DNA of 64,000 bases from NCBI GenBank assembly GCA_003248965.1, contig QFQU01000013.1, positions 1 through 64,000 on the forward strand. Reading direction: 5' to 3'. The translations under genes were made by a program, and so were the position numbers. This document shows positions 32,626 to 41,213 of the stretch, piece after piece (the stretch's first letter is position 1; every line of letters starts with the position of its first letter). The stretch comes from Brevundimonas sp. (GTDB lineage: Bacteria; Pseudomonadota; Alphaproteobacteria; Caulobacterales; Caulobacteraceae). The notes under the pieces are model-generated. The model was given only the letters and a program-made list of their open reading frames with translations, did no database searches and was not told the DNA's origin.

Positions 32626-33786
32626 TCACGCCGCCGCCTGCTCGGCCTTCCTGAGCGCGCTCGCCCGCACCTTCTCGCTCTCCGACTTCAGCTGACCACA
32701 GGCGGCGAGGATGTCGCGGCCGCGGGGGGTGCGGATGGGGCTGGCGTATCCGGCCTTGTTCAGGATGGCGGCGAACCGTTCGATCGTCTTCCAGTCCGAG
32801 CATTCGTAATCGACGCCCGGCCAGGGGTTGAACGGGATCAGGTTGATCTTGGCCGGAATACCCTCGATCAGTTTCAGCAGGGCGCGGGCCTCTTCCGGGC
32901 TGTCGTTGACGCCTTTCAGCATGACGTATTCGAACGTCACCCGCCGTGCGTTCGACAGGCCCGGATAAGCCCGGATCGCGGCCATCAGCTGGTCCAGCGG
33001 ATATTTCTTGTTCAGCGGCACCAACACGTCGCGCAGCGGGTCGTTTGTGGCGTGCAGGCTGATGGCCAGCATGGCCGCCGTCCGCTCGCCCAGCGCCTGA
33101 AGCTGCGGCACGACGCCCGAGGTCGAAACCGTGATCCGGCGGCGCGACAGGGCGATCCCCTCGTTGTCCGAGATGATGTCGATGGCGTCCGAGACATTGT
33201 CCAGATTGTAGAGCGGCTCGCCCATGCCCATGAAGACGATGTTGGACAGGCGGCGGTCTTCCTTGGGCGACGGCCATTCCTCCAGGTCGTCGCGCGCCAC
33301 CTGGACCTGGGCCACGATCTCGGCGGCGGTCAGGTTGCGGACCAGCTTTTGCGTGCCGGTGTGGCAGAAGGTGCAGTTCAGGGTGCAGCCGACCTGAGAC
33401 GAGACGCACAGGGCGCCGGCCCGGCCCACGTCGGGGATATAGACGGTCTCGATCTCGATGCCCGGCGCGGTGCGGATCAGCCATTTGCGGGTGCCGTCCC
33501 TGGACACCTGGCGTTCGACGATCTCGGGCCGGGCCAGGGTGAAATGTTCGGCCAGACGGGCCTGCATGTCCTTGGCGACGTTCGACATGGCCGCGAAGTC
33601 GGTGACGCCGTAGTGATGGATCCAGCCCCAGATCTGGCTGGCGCGCATCTTCGCCTTTTCCGGAGGGCAGACGTCGGCGTCGATCAGGGCCTGACGCAGG
33701 CCCGCGCGCGTCAGGCCGCTGAGGTTGACGGGAGGCTTCTCAGCCGGCGCGGTCGAGACGCGCGAAAGGTCGAGCGTGATGCTCAA
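32626..33786 (-). CDS. rlmN: Dual-specificity 23S rRNA/tRNA methyltransferase RlmN
   Basis: Radical-SAM enzyme that methylates C2 of A2503 in 23S rRNA and A37 in some tRNAs. It has 386 residues. The 4Fe-4S binding motif CxxxCxxC is in SQVGCTLNCTFCHTG near residue 130, the GMGEPLYN SAM-binding segment is near 190, and the methyl-carrying cysteine is the late one in ILAACGQLKSE near 366. The N-terminal helical domain (WGWIHHYGV) is intact. It is monocistronic by spacing. Confidence 0.95.
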   Translation of the reverse strand: MSITLDLSRVSTAPAEKPPVNLSGLTRAGLRQALIDADVCPPEKAKMRASQIWGWIHHYGVTDFAAMSNVAKDMQARLAEHFTLARPEIVERQVSRDGTRKWLIRTAPGIEIETVYIPDVGRAGALCVSSQVGCTLNCTFCHTGTQKLVRNLTAAEIVAQVQVARDDLEEWPSPKEDRRLSNIVFMGMGEPLYNLDNVSDAIDIISDNEGIALSRRRITVSTSGVVPQLQALGERTAAMLAISLHATNDPLRDVLVPLNKKYPLDQLMAAIRAYPGLSNARRVTFEYVMLKGVNDSPEEARALLKLIEGIPAKINLIPFNPWPGVDYECSDWKTIERFAAILNKAGYASPIRTPRGRDILAACGQLKSESEKVRASALRKAEQAAA

Positions 33787-33868
33787 GGCGGCGATCCTGG
33801 ATGAGGTTTAGCCGCCCCCTATAGCACAAACCCCGGCAATTGCATGACCGGGCCGTTTCAGCCCTCTG

Positions 33869-34168
33869 TCAGAGGCCGACGTCCCAGACCCCCGCGTCGC
33901 GCATCCGGCTCTCGCGGGCCTCCTCGGCGCGGCCGCCCATCTCCTTGGCCATGCCGCGGATCGCGGTCGAGACGGTGGCCTTGTGCACTCCCGGGACGAC
34001 GGCATGGGCGAAGGCGGCGCAGGCCAGGCCCAACAGCTTGAACCCGAACGCCGAAGAGGCGGCCATATGTTCCAGATAGGTCTCGTCCACCTCGCGCGGG
34101 TGATCACGGAACAGGCGGTCGAAGGTCGAGGAGCGGGCGCGCGCGCTGTCCATCGTCGTCTGGCTCAT
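33869..34168 (-). CDS. DUF6356 family small membrane protein
   Basis: A 99-residue protein with the DUF6356 pattern: FDRLFRDHPREVDETYLEHMAASSAFGFKLL at residues 15-45, then a hydrophobic segment (GLACAAFAHAVVPGVH) and a small charged end. I chose the ATG at 34168 because the protein begins with a short polar leader before the conserved FDRLF; an upstream in-frame ATG at 34237 is less plausible. The family is found in alphaproteobacteria and has no known function. Confidence 0.8.
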   Translation of the reverse strand: MSQTTMDSARARSSTFDRLFRDHPREVDETYLEHMAASSAFGFKLLGLACAAFAHAVVPGVHKATVSTAIRGMAKEMGGRAEEARESRMRDAGVWDVGL

Positions 34169-34307
34169 GCGAGGGGCTCCAAAACAGAATGACCTGACCC
34201 CATGGTCTCGCGCGGGCGGCCTTTTCGCAAGGGCCAATCCCCCAAATCACCCCATCGTCAGACGCCCGTTCTCGCGCTAGGCTCGCGGTTCGAGCAAGGA
34301 ACCGCCC

Positions 34308-35684
34308 ATGCCAATCCGCCTCAAGGCCGTGTCGTCCCTCGCCGTCGCCTTCGCCGTCTTCGGCGCGACGGCGGCCCCTCAAGCGGCTCTGGCCCTGGCC
34401 CCCGCCGCCACTCGCAGCGGTCCGCCCGCCAACGCCCTGCCCTATGACGCGCGACGCGGCGTGTTCAGCTTCGCCCCCGATCTGGAAGGCTCCTTGCCGG
34501 CGGTGGTCCAGGTCACGACCCTGGGCCAGTCGCGCGGCCCCAGTTCCGACGCCGCCGATCCCAAGCCCTACGCCTCGGGCTCGGGCGTCATCGTCGATGC
34601 GGCGCAGGGCATACTGATCACCAACAATCACGTGGTCGAGGGCGGGCGCAAGTTCACCATCGACCTGACCGACGGCCGCCTGTTCAACGCCACCCTGATC
34701 GGCGCGGACAAGGCCACCGACATCGCCGTGCTGAAGATCACGCCGGACGGACGCCCGCTGAACCTGAAACAGGTGCAGACGGTGGATTCGGACACCCTGC
34801 GCACCGGCGATCTGGCCTTCGCCGTCGGCTACCCGCTGGGTCTGGACCAGACCCTGACCATGGGCGTCGTCTCGGGCCTGAACCGTTCGGGCCTGGGCGA
34901 TGCGGTCGAGGACTACATCCAGACAGACGCGGCCGTGAACTCGGGCAACTCCGGCGGGCCGCTGCTGGACAGCCGGGGCCGGCTGATCGGCATCAACACC
35001 TCCATCCTGTCGGGCGGCATGGGCGGCGGCAACGACGGCATCGCCTTCGCTGTGCCGACCCGCATCATGCTCTATGTCGCCGACCAGATCCGCAAATACG
35101 GCGAGGTCAAGCGCGGCGAGACCGGCGCCGTCTTCGGTTCGCTCAGCGCCAAGCGGGCGCGCGAACTGGGCCTGGGCATCGTGCGCGGCGCCGTGGTCGC
35201 GGACGTGGCGCCCGGCTCTCCGGCCGAGCGGGCCGGCCTGCGCCTCGACGACGTCATCACCCGCATCCAGGGCCGTCCCGTGGCCAACGCCGGCGCCATC
35301 AACGCCACGGTCGGCATCGCCGCCCCCGGTTCGACCCTGGACCTGATCTATCTGCGCGACGGGCGCGAGCGGACGACCGCCCTGGCGGTGGAGACGCCCC
35401 AGACCCAACCGATCATCCTCGGGGCCTCGGCCGCCATCGCCTATGGCGCGACCCTGCGCGACCAGGACGGCGCGGTGCAGTTGACGGCCGTAGAGGCAGG
35501 ATCGCCCGCGGCCCAGGCGGGACTGACGGCCGGCGACCTGATCACCGCCGTGGACGGCCGGACGACGACGGACGCCGCCGCCGTGGTCGCAGCCCTGCGG
35601 GCGGGGACCGGCGCGGTCGATCTGACGGTGATGCGCAATGGCGAGCCCCAGAAGCTGACGCTGCAGCCGCCCTCGGCGTTCTAG
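34308..35684 (+). CDS. DegP/HtrA-like periplasmic serine protease
   Basis: A 458-residue protease-chaperone. A signal peptide spans about residues 1-27 (VAFAVFGATAAPQAALA). The catalytic triad is His108 (NNHVVEGG), Asp138 (ATDIAVLKI) and Ser215 (NSGNSGGPLLD). Two PDZ domains follow: one around residues 275-360 (VRGAVVADVAPGSPAERAGLRLDDVI) and a second around 370-455 (VEAGSPAAQAGLTAGDLITAVDG). Such proteins handle misfolded envelope proteins. Several DegP-like genes usually occur per genome, so I do not give a symbol. Confidence 0.93.
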   Translation: MPIRLKAVSSLAVAFAVFGATAAPQAALALAPAATRSGPPANALPYDARRGVFSFAPDLEGSLPAVVQVTTLGQSRGPSSDAADPKPYASGSGVIVDAAQGILITNNHVVEGGRKFTIDLTDGRLFNATLIGADKATDIAVLKITPDGRPLNLKQVQTVDSDTLRTGDLAFAVGYPLGLDQTLTMGVVSGLNRSGLGDAVEDYIQTDAAVNSGNSGGPLLDSRGRLIGINTSILSGGMGGGNDGIAFAVPTRIMLYVADQIRKYGEVKRGETGAVFGSLSAKRARELGLGIVRGAVVADVAPGSPAERAGLRLDDVITRIQGRPVANAGAINATVGIAAPGSTLDLIYLRDGRERTTALAVETPQTQPIILGASAAIAYGATLRDQDGAVQLTAVEAGSPAAQAGLTAGDLITAVDGRTTTDAAAVVAALRAGTGAVDLTVMRNGEPQKLTLQPPSAF

Positions 35685-35972
35685 CCGACCTCCAGACAGC
35701 GAAACGCCCGCCTTGCCTTGGAGGGGGAGGGGAACGGCAGGGCGGGCGCTCGCTTGGAGGAAGCATCGGCCGCCGGAGCCCTTTTTACTGGAAACATCCA
35801 GGGGGGCTGGGGGGGCTGTTCAGGTTCCGGACGCTTCCGAACTCCGACGAGCCGATGATCCCTGTTTCACCGCCCAAGCGGGCGGGCGAAGGACGGAATC
35901 GAGGCCATTTGGTGTTCCGCACGCTTTTTCGCCGGCCCTGGCGCTGGCGACGCCGTCGCCTAAGTTGAAGCC

Positions 35973-36308
35973 ATGAGCACGACCCCGCACGACGCGGCGC
36001 CGCAAGCCGGCCCCGTCTTCTTCGACCGACGCGAACTGGACGCCGTGCTTCGTGTCTATGGCCGCATGGTCGCCCAGGGCGAATGGCGCGATTACGCCGT
36101 GGTCGGGCACAGGGACTTCGCCGAATTCGCCGTCTCCCGCCGTTCGGGCGACGCCCCGGCCTATCGCATCGAAAAGCGCCCGGCGCTGCAGAACCGTCAG
36201 GGCCAGTGGGCCGTCATCGGCGAAGGCGGCCAGATCCTGCGTCGCGGTCGCGACCTGGCCCAGGTGCTTCGGGTGTTCGACGGGCGAAGATTTCAGGTGG
36301 TGGATTAG
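35973..36308 (+). CDS. DUF2794 protein
   Basis: A 111-residue cytoplasmic protein with the DUF2794 pattern: FDRRELDAVLRVYGRMVAQGEWRDYAVV at the N-terminus, then RIEKRPALQNRQGQWAVIGEGGQILRRGRDL and a final strand FDGRRFQVVD. The family is small, confined mostly to alphaproteobacteria and of unknown function. Its stop is 1 base from the convergent neighbour's stop. Upstream, at 35705-35750, a GC-rich inverted repeat (CGCCCGCC against GGCGGGCG) could end the DegP-like transcript. Confidence 0.9.
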   Translation: MSTTPHDAAPQAGPVFFDRRELDAVLRVYGRMVAQGEWRDYAVVGHRDFAEFAVSRRSGDAPAYRIEKRPALQNRQGQWAVIGEGGQILRRGRDLAQVLRVFDGRRFQVVD

Positions 36309-36309
36309 G

Positions 36310-37113
36310 TCAGCGACGCGCGGACGGCGTCACTTCGCGGATGCGTGCGCCTTGCACTTCCCAAATCTTGTCGCCCGCCATCGCATAGATCGGCAGCCGG
36401 TTAAGCAGCGACAGGTAGACGTGAACCTCCAACGGCTGAGGTGCGACGACGATGTTTGTCACCAGGCCCACCGTCTGCCCGCCCCGCTGCGCCTGACTAC
36501 GGTCCATGTCGAGACAGCCGCCGGACAGCTGCTCGCGCTTTTCGACCGTTTGGCCGTCCGCGCTGATGTGGAATCGATAGTGTCCGCCCATCGGCACGAC
36601 GTTCGCCTGGGTGGTGGACGCCAGCAGCCACACCAGCCATCCCGATCCTTCGGGATCCTTGAGCATCACCGCGTTGTATCGCGCCGCGCAACGCAGCGGG
36701 CCGATGGCCTGGGCGGCGGTGTTGCGCGCCGCGAACTGCGCGATTTCATCCACCGACAGCGCAGGTTCCGCGACGTCGATGACAGGGCCGGCCTTGAGCT
36801 GGGAATCGATCACCACGTCCTTGAAGGCTTGCGGCGCCGAGATTTCGCCGGACAGGAAGCGGACGCGCTGGCCGTCCCCCTCGGGGATGACGATCCAACC
36901 GATCAGACCCTGCGGCGGCTGGCCGCCCGAGGCCGCCAGAAGGGCGTCGGTGGCGCGGGCCGCGGCCACATCCTGACGCCATATCGCCGTCCCTAGACGC
37001 CCTGTTTCAGAAATCGAGAAGGCTTGGACCTGGGCGGGGCGTTCCTGCGCCACGGCCGATGCGGTCCACAGAAACGATACGGCGAACAGCCATGCGAATG
37101 TGCGACGGATCAT
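36310..37113 (-). CDS. Secreted hypothetical protein
   Basis: A 267-residue protein with a clear signal peptide (RRTFAWLFAVSFLWTASAVAQ, cleaved near residue 22). The mature part is a mixed alpha/beta sequence with conserved-looking blocks GLIGWIVIPEGDGQRVRFL and VEVHVYLSLLNRLPIYAM-like (here PLEVHVYLSLLNRLPIYAMAG), the latter common in uncharacterised alphaproteobacterial secreted proteins. I recognise no catalytic motif. The ATG at 37113 has GGGGAG upstream; an in-frame ATG at 37179 would add a polar leader in front of the signal peptide. It is convergent with the DUF2794 gene. Confidence 0.75.
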   Translation of the reverse strand: MIRRTFAWLFAVSFLWTASAVAQERPAQVQAFSISETGRLGTAIWRQDVAAARATDALLAASGGQPPQGLIGWIVIPEGDGQRVRFLSGEISAPQAFKDVVIDSQLKAGPVIDVAEPALSVDEIAQFAARNTAAQAIGPLRCAARYNAVMLKDPEGSGWLVWLLASTTQANVVPMGGHYRFHISADGQTVEKREQLSGGCLDMDRSQAQRGGQTVGLVTNIVVAPQPLEVHVYLSLLNRLPIYAMAGDKIWEVQGARIREVTPSARR

Positions 37114-37186
37114 TCCGCAAACTCCCCTCAAGACATTTGGCGAGAGTGGCACACAACCCTCGCGCCGCATAACCCTCACCCAAAAG

Positions 37187-37210
37187 AAAGGGCCCCTGAA
37201 GGGGCCCTTT
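37187..37210. terminator. Terminator of the Bax inhibitor-1 gene
   Basis: Stem AAAGGGCCCC / GGGGCCCTTT with a TGAA loop. On the minus strand it is followed by CTTTTG, 24 bases past the Bax-inhibitor-1 stop. Confidence 0.8.
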
Positions 37211-37234
37211 CCGCGTCTGTCTTTAGGACCGTGC

Positions 37235-37984
37235 TTAGTTCCGGTTGCCGCCCATGAAGGCCAGCAGGAATTGGAACAGGTTCACGAAGTTGATGAACAG
37301 GCTCAGCGCGCCGAAGCCGGTGGCCACGCCCATGGCGTTCTGGTCGCCGCCCAAGGCGTAGTAGGTCATCTTCAGACGCTGGGTGTCATAGGCGATCAGG
37401 CCTGAGAAGATCAGCACGCCCAGGCCGGAGATGATCAGGTAAAAGACCCCAGACTGCATGAACATGTTGACGATCGAGGCGATGATCAGGCCGATCACCC
37501 CCATGATCAGGAAGGTGCCCATGCCCGTCAGGTCCTTCTTGGTGGTGTAACCCACCAGGCTAAGCCCGCCGAAGGCTGCCGCCGTCACCAGGAAGGTGGT
37601 GGCCAGCGAACCGCCTGTATAGCGCAGGAACAGCACGCCCAGACCCGCGCCGATGGTGGCGACCACGGCCCAGTAGAGCAGGTTCACGCTCTTGGCCGTC
37701 GGGTTCTTCATGAAGAACATCGAGCCGAACAGCATCACCAGCGGCGAAAACTGGACGATCATGCCCAGCACCGTCAGACCGAAACGGCCGTCGTTGCCCT
37801 GGACGTAAAGAAGTTGCTTCACAGGCTCGACGTTGCCGGTGACGTAGGCCAGGGCGCCAGCGACCACCAGGCCCAGAGCCAGCTTGTTGTAGACGCCCAG
37901 CATGAAGCTGCGCAGGCCGGCGTCGACCGACATGTCGGCCGTCTGCGGCAGAGGACGGGCGTAGCCGTTGTTGAAATCGCTCAT
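37235..37984 (-). CDS. Bax inhibitor-1 (YccA/YbhL) family membrane protein
   Basis: A 249-residue protein with seven hydrophobic segments, the layout of the bacterial Bax inhibitor-1 family (calcium-leak channel fold). It opens with a soluble ~25-residue leader, then MLGVYNKLALGLVVAGALAYVTG. The family signature LIFSGLIAYDTQRLK with an acidic residue is near residue 200. In E. coli, YccA modulates FtsH. It is divergent from the thpR gene by 130 bases. Confidence 0.92.
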   Translation of the reverse strand: MSDFNNGYARPLPQTADMSVDAGLRSFMLGVYNKLALGLVVAGALAYVTGNVEPVKQLLYVQGNDGRFGLTVLGMIVQFSPLVMLFGSMFFMKNPTAKSVNLLYWAVVATIGAGLGVLFLRYTGGSLATTFLVTAAAFGGLSLVGYTTKKDLTGMGTFLIMGVIGLIIASIVNMFMQSGVFYLIISGLGVLIFSGLIAYDTQRLKMTYYALGGDQNAMGVATGFGALSLFINFVNLFQFLLAFMGGNRN

Positions 37985-38114
37985 GGCGACGAACTTTCTC
38001 CCATTGGCCGGAGAGGCGTCTCCGGTCATCGGCCTCGAATATCGTGAGCCGGGGCCGTCTCTGCAAGGAAAACCGGGCTTGGAGCGACCCGTTCCCACCG
38101 CTACCTTCCGTCGC

Positions 38115-38654
38115 ATGGTTCGCTTGTTCGCCGCCCTGACCCTGCCGTTCGACGTCGGCGAGACCCTGAAGCGTCGTCAATCCGGCCTGCCGGGCGCACG
38201 CTGGCGACCGCTGGACGCCTTGCACGTCACCCTGGCCTTCTACGGCGAGATGGACGAGCGGCGCGCCGACGACCTGGCGTCCGAGTTGTCGCGCGTCGCC
38301 GGCGAACCGTTCGAGATCGCGCTGAAGGGGGTGGGCGCCTTCGGCGACAACCACCGCAGCCACACCCTCTGGGCCGGGGTCGAGACCCCGAACGACCGCC
38401 TGTCGGTCCTGGCCGGCCGCTGCAGGGCGGCGGGCCAGCGCGCGGGTGTTGCTATGGAGGCGCGCGATTATCGGCCCCACGTCACCCTGGCCTATCTGAA
38501 GCCCCAGACGAACCCGGACCGCATCGGCGCCTGGATGGCGGGGCACAATCTGCTGCATTCCCCGCCGATCCGCATCGACCGCTTCGGCCTCTATTCCAGC
38601 GTCCTGACCGACGACGGCAGCCAGTATGCGCTGGAGCGGGAGTATCTGCTGTGA
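38115..38654 (+). CDS. thpR: RNA 2',3'-cyclic phosphodiesterase
   Basis: A 179-residue enzyme of the 2H phosphoesterase family (formerly 2'-5' RNA ligase LigT). The two catalytic HxTx motifs are HVTLAF near residue 36 and HVTLAY near 121. The N-terminal RLFAALTLP start is typical of the family, so the ATG at 38115 is preferred to in-frame codons as far upstream as 37968, which would overlap the Bax-inhibitor-1 leader. It overlaps the next gene by 4 bases (GTGA). Confidence 0.92.
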   Translation: MVRLFAALTLPFDVGETLKRRQSGLPGARWRPLDALHVTLAFYGEMDERRADDLASELSRVAGEPFEIALKGVGAFGDNHRSHTLWAGVETPNDRLSVLAGRCRAAGQRAGVAMEARDYRPHVTLAYLKPQTNPDRIGAWMAGHNLLHSPPIRIDRFGLYSSVLTDDGSQYALEREYLL

Positions 38655-39244
38655 CCGCCGCCTCCGACGCCTACGCCGTCTCGCCTCACCTCGTCCTGGG
38701 TCCGACGCTTCTGACCGAACGTCTGATACTGCGCCCGCCGGCGGTCGAGGACTTCCCCCGCTGGGCCGACTTCATGGCCGATCCGGAGACCACGCGCTTC
38801 ATCGGCGGGGTCCAGGCCCCGGCCCAGACCTGGCGGCTGATCTGCACCGTCGCCGGCATGTGGGCCCTGACCGGGGAAGGCATGTTCTCGATCCTGGAAA
38901 GGTCCACCGGCCTGTGGGTCGGACGGATCGGCCCGCTGCATCCCTACGGCTGGCCCGGCCGTGAGGTCGGCTGGAGCCTGCATCGCGATGCGACGGGCAA
39001 GGGCTATGCGGTCGAGGCGGCGGCGGCGGCGATGAACTACGCCTTCGACGTCCTGGGTTGGGACGACGTCATTCACTGCATCGATCCCGACAATCTGGCC
39101 TCGGCCGCCGTGGCGCGGCGGTTGGGCTCGGTCAACCGCGGACCGGGTCTGCTGCCCGAACCTTTCCAGGACCACGCCGTCGATCTGTGGGGCCAGACCC
39201 GCGCCGACTGGGCCAAAAACCGCACGCGTTTGAACGCGCCCTAG
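38651..39244 (+). CDS. GNAT-family N-acetyltransferase (RimJ-like)
   Basis: A 197-residue protein starting at GTG, which overlaps the thpR stop. It has the RimJ/RimL layout: LTERLILRPPAVEDFPRWADFMADPETTRFIGG at the start, then the acetyl-CoA binding region EVGWSLHRDATGKGYAVEAAAAAMNYAFD near residue 105, and a late NLASAAVARRLGSVNRG. The acceptor substrate cannot be predicted; candidates are protein N-termini and small metabolites. Confidence 0.87.
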   Translation: MTAASDAYAVSPHLVLGPTLLTERLILRPPAVEDFPRWADFMADPETTRFIGGVQAPAQTWRLICTVAGMWALTGEGMFSILERSTGLWVGRIGPLHPYGWPGREVGWSLHRDATGKGYAVEAAAAAMNYAFDVLGWDDVIHCIDPDNLASAAVARRLGSVNRGPGLLPEPFQDHAVDLWGQTRADWAKNRTRLNAP

Positions 39245-39335
39245 CAGGCTTCAGGCGAAAACCGGTCCGCTCCACAGGCCGGGCGGCCAAGGCGGCGCTT
39301 GCGGGCGGAACGGATCCGGAACATAAGCTGTTCCC

Positions 39336-39779
39336 ATGTCCGCCGCTATCGCTCTGGAACTGGTCTTCAGCCGCCCCGAAACCACCCTGTCGGTCACGCG
39401 CGGGGCGGCGCGGCTGATGCTGGATATGGGTTATGCGCCGTTGTTGGAAGTCTGCTTGCCCAACGGCCGCCGCGCCGATGTCATGGCCCTGGGGCCCAAG
39501 GGCGACATCGTCATCTGCGAGGTGAAATCCGGACTGGACGACTATCGCGTCGATCGCAAATGGCCCGAATACGCCCCCTTCTGCGACGCCTTCTACTTCG
39601 CCGTGGCGCCTGAATTTCCGCAAGGAATCCTGCCGGAAGAACCGGGCCTGATCGTCGCCGACGCCTTCGGCGGGGCGGTGGTGCGCGACGCGCCTGTCAC
39701 GCCGCTGGCCCCGGCGCGGCGCAAGGCCCTGACCCTGGCCTTCGCCCGACTGGGGGCGCTGCGCACGATGCGCGACTGA
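39336..39779 (+). CDS. mmcB: MmcB family DNA repair protein
   Basis: A 147-residue nuclease-like protein similar to Caulobacter MmcB, which is required for mitomycin C resistance. The PD-(D/E)XK-like core is RADVMALGPKGDIVICEVKSG at about residues 45-65, preceded by an N-terminal helical part and followed by DYRVDRKWPEYAPFCDAFYFAV, which carries the conserved tryptophan. The C-terminal helix is Arg-rich. It acts on DNA in the cytoplasm. Neighbours do not indicate its pathway. Confidence 0.85.
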   Translation: MSAAIALELVFSRPETTLSVTRGAARLMLDMGYAPLLEVCLPNGRRADVMALGPKGDIVICEVKSGLDDYRVDRKWPEYAPFCDAFYFAVAPEFPQGILPEEPGLIVADAFGGAVVRDAPVTPLAPARRKALTLAFARLGALRTMRD

Positions 39780-39783
39780 TCCG

Positions 39784-40569
39784 TCAGAGGCGACGGAAGA
39801 CGGCCGGTGCGAAACCCTCGGCGACCAGACGCGTCTCGACCTCGGCCAGGGTTTCGATCACCACCCCCTTGCCGCCGGTCGCGTGGATGATGCGCGCATC
39901 GTCGAGCATCAAGGCCGAATGACCCGTCCAGTCGTGATCGCCGCGCGGCGCCAGCCAGACGACGATGTCTCCGCGCTTCAAGACGCCGTCCGTCACCGCC
40001 CGACCCAGTTGGGCCTGAGCGTCCGACCGGCGCGGCCCCGCCCGACCGCAGGCCAGGAGCGCCTGTTGCACCAGGCCCGAACAGTCGGTGGAGATGGAAG
40101 ATCGCGCGCCCAGTTCGTGCGGCCGGCCCAGCAGCCGCTCAGCTACCGCGACCAGGTCCGTCTCGAAAGCGCCGACGGGGCTAAGATCGGCCGCCTCCAC
40201 GCCTTCGGCGTCGTCGATGACCAGGGCGTTCAAAGGCAGGGCCGCGTCGACGGCCGAAACCCGACGGGTCGCCAGCGGCGCGCCGGGCGAAAGGCTGTCC
40301 AGCACGACCCAGCCCACCACGCCGTCGCGGCGCGCCCGGCCCCAGGCGCGGCCGTCGGCCCGGTCCAGAACATCGAAAACCTCCCCATGCAGCAGCTGAT
40401 CGATGCGCTGGTCGGCGTTGGACAGGATGTCGGCGACGGCGACGCGGCAATGCATCGCCTCGGTCCTGCGATAGGCCGACGCACGCACCAACCCTTCCAG
40501 CGCCTGTTCCGCCAGGTCCGGTCTGGCGAGCCGCTCGCCGGGCGCAAGAAGATCGAGGACGTCGCTCAA
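39784..40569 (-). CDS. NlpC/P60 family peptidase with SH3-like domain
   Basis: A 261-residue cell-wall hydrolase candidate. The N-terminal half is an SH3-like beta domain (HGEVFDVLDRADGRAWGRARRDGVVGWVV). The C-terminal NlpC/P60 domain has the catalytic cysteine in STDCSGLVQQALLACG near residue 165 and the histidine in WTGHSALMLDD near 217. Such enzymes cleave peptidoglycan stem peptides. It lacks a recognisable signal peptide, as do several DUF-type alphaproteobacterial members. It is 4 bases from the mmcB stop, convergent. Confidence 0.88.
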   Translation of the reverse strand: MSDVLDLLAPGERLARPDLAEQALEGLVRASAYRRTEAMHCRVAVADILSNADQRIDQLLHGEVFDVLDRADGRAWGRARRDGVVGWVVLDSLSPGAPLATRRVSAVDAALPLNALVIDDAEGVEAADLSPVGAFETDLVAVAERLLGRPHELGARSSISTDCSGLVQQALLACGRAGPRRSDAQAQLGRAVTDGVLKRGDIVVWLAPRGDHDWTGHSALMLDDARIIHATGGKGVVIETLAEVETRLVAEGFAPAVFRRL

Positions 40570-40729
40570 ACTTGGACTCGCGTTACTGAACCCCCAGCCT
40601 TAGCCAAGGAAGGCGAACCGCCCGTTAACGCCGCCCCTTTTCCCGAAGAAAATCAGCCGAACGCCGTTCTTGACGCTTGTCGTTCATGGCGGATCACCTA
40701 TGTCCTCCGCAGGGCCCGGCGGTCCGAAA

Positions 40730-40975
40730 ATGAGGATCCTGCCTGTGCGGTTGATTTCGGTCTTGCTCATTGGTTTCGGCCTGACCGCTTGCGACCAGGG
40801 GCCCGTGGGCCGGTTTCTGCGCCGTCGACTGGTCGAGACGCCTGCTCGCCTGTTGTCGAACCTGTCGCGCGGTCAGCTCCTGGGACTGACCCTGGTCCTG
40901 CTTCTGGGCGGGGCCGCCGCGTTTCTTTTCGAGGCGAGGGTCTCAGACTGTTCTCCATGGCGGCGTCGGAGCTGA
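40730..40975 (+). CDS. Possible small lipoprotein (tentative)
   Basis: An 81-residue frame in an otherwise empty ~640-base gap. It begins MRILPVRLISVLLIGFGLTACDQG, a plausible lipoprotein signal with lipobox LTAC, and has a second hydrophobic segment at about residues 50-67. The ribosome-binding site is weak. I know of no homologue. The lipobox is the main reason to keep it; high GC makes chance frames common here. Confidence 0.35.
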   Translation: MRILPVRLISVLLIGFGLTACDQGPVGRFLRRRLVETPARLLSNLSRGQLLGLTLVLLLGGAAAFLFEARVSDCSPWRRRS

Positions 40976-41211
40976 CGACCTGGGTCATGGTGTTCGACGT
41001 GACCGTCGTCTTCGACATGGCCGTATTGACCCTGACGCTGCAGGCCGTCGCACGCGGACGCGACCTGAACCGCACCCTGCGCCGCGTGTGTCAAACGGTC
41101 GCGGCGCGCAGTTCCGCAGTCGGACGACGACGGCGAACGCGTCGACGCCGTAAGCCCCGCGCGCCCCGCCCTGACGCCGACGACGCCGGACCGGGCCTCG
41201 TCTTCGCCTGA
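40957..41211 (+). CDS. Possible small membrane protein with Arg-rich tail (tentative)
   Basis: An 84-residue frame overlapping the preceding tentative gene by 19 bases. Residues 10-28 could be one membrane segment (VMVFDVTVVFDMAVLTLTL), and residues 55-70 are a run of Arg and Lys. It ends two bases before the convergent aminopeptidase stop. No family is recognised. It could equally be the unused end of the intergenic region. Confidence 0.35.
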   Translation: MAASELTTWVMVFDVTVVFDMAVLTLTLQAVARGRDLNRTLRRVCQTVAARSSAVGRRRRTRRRRKPRAPRPDADDAGPGLVFA

Positions 41212-41213
41212 AC

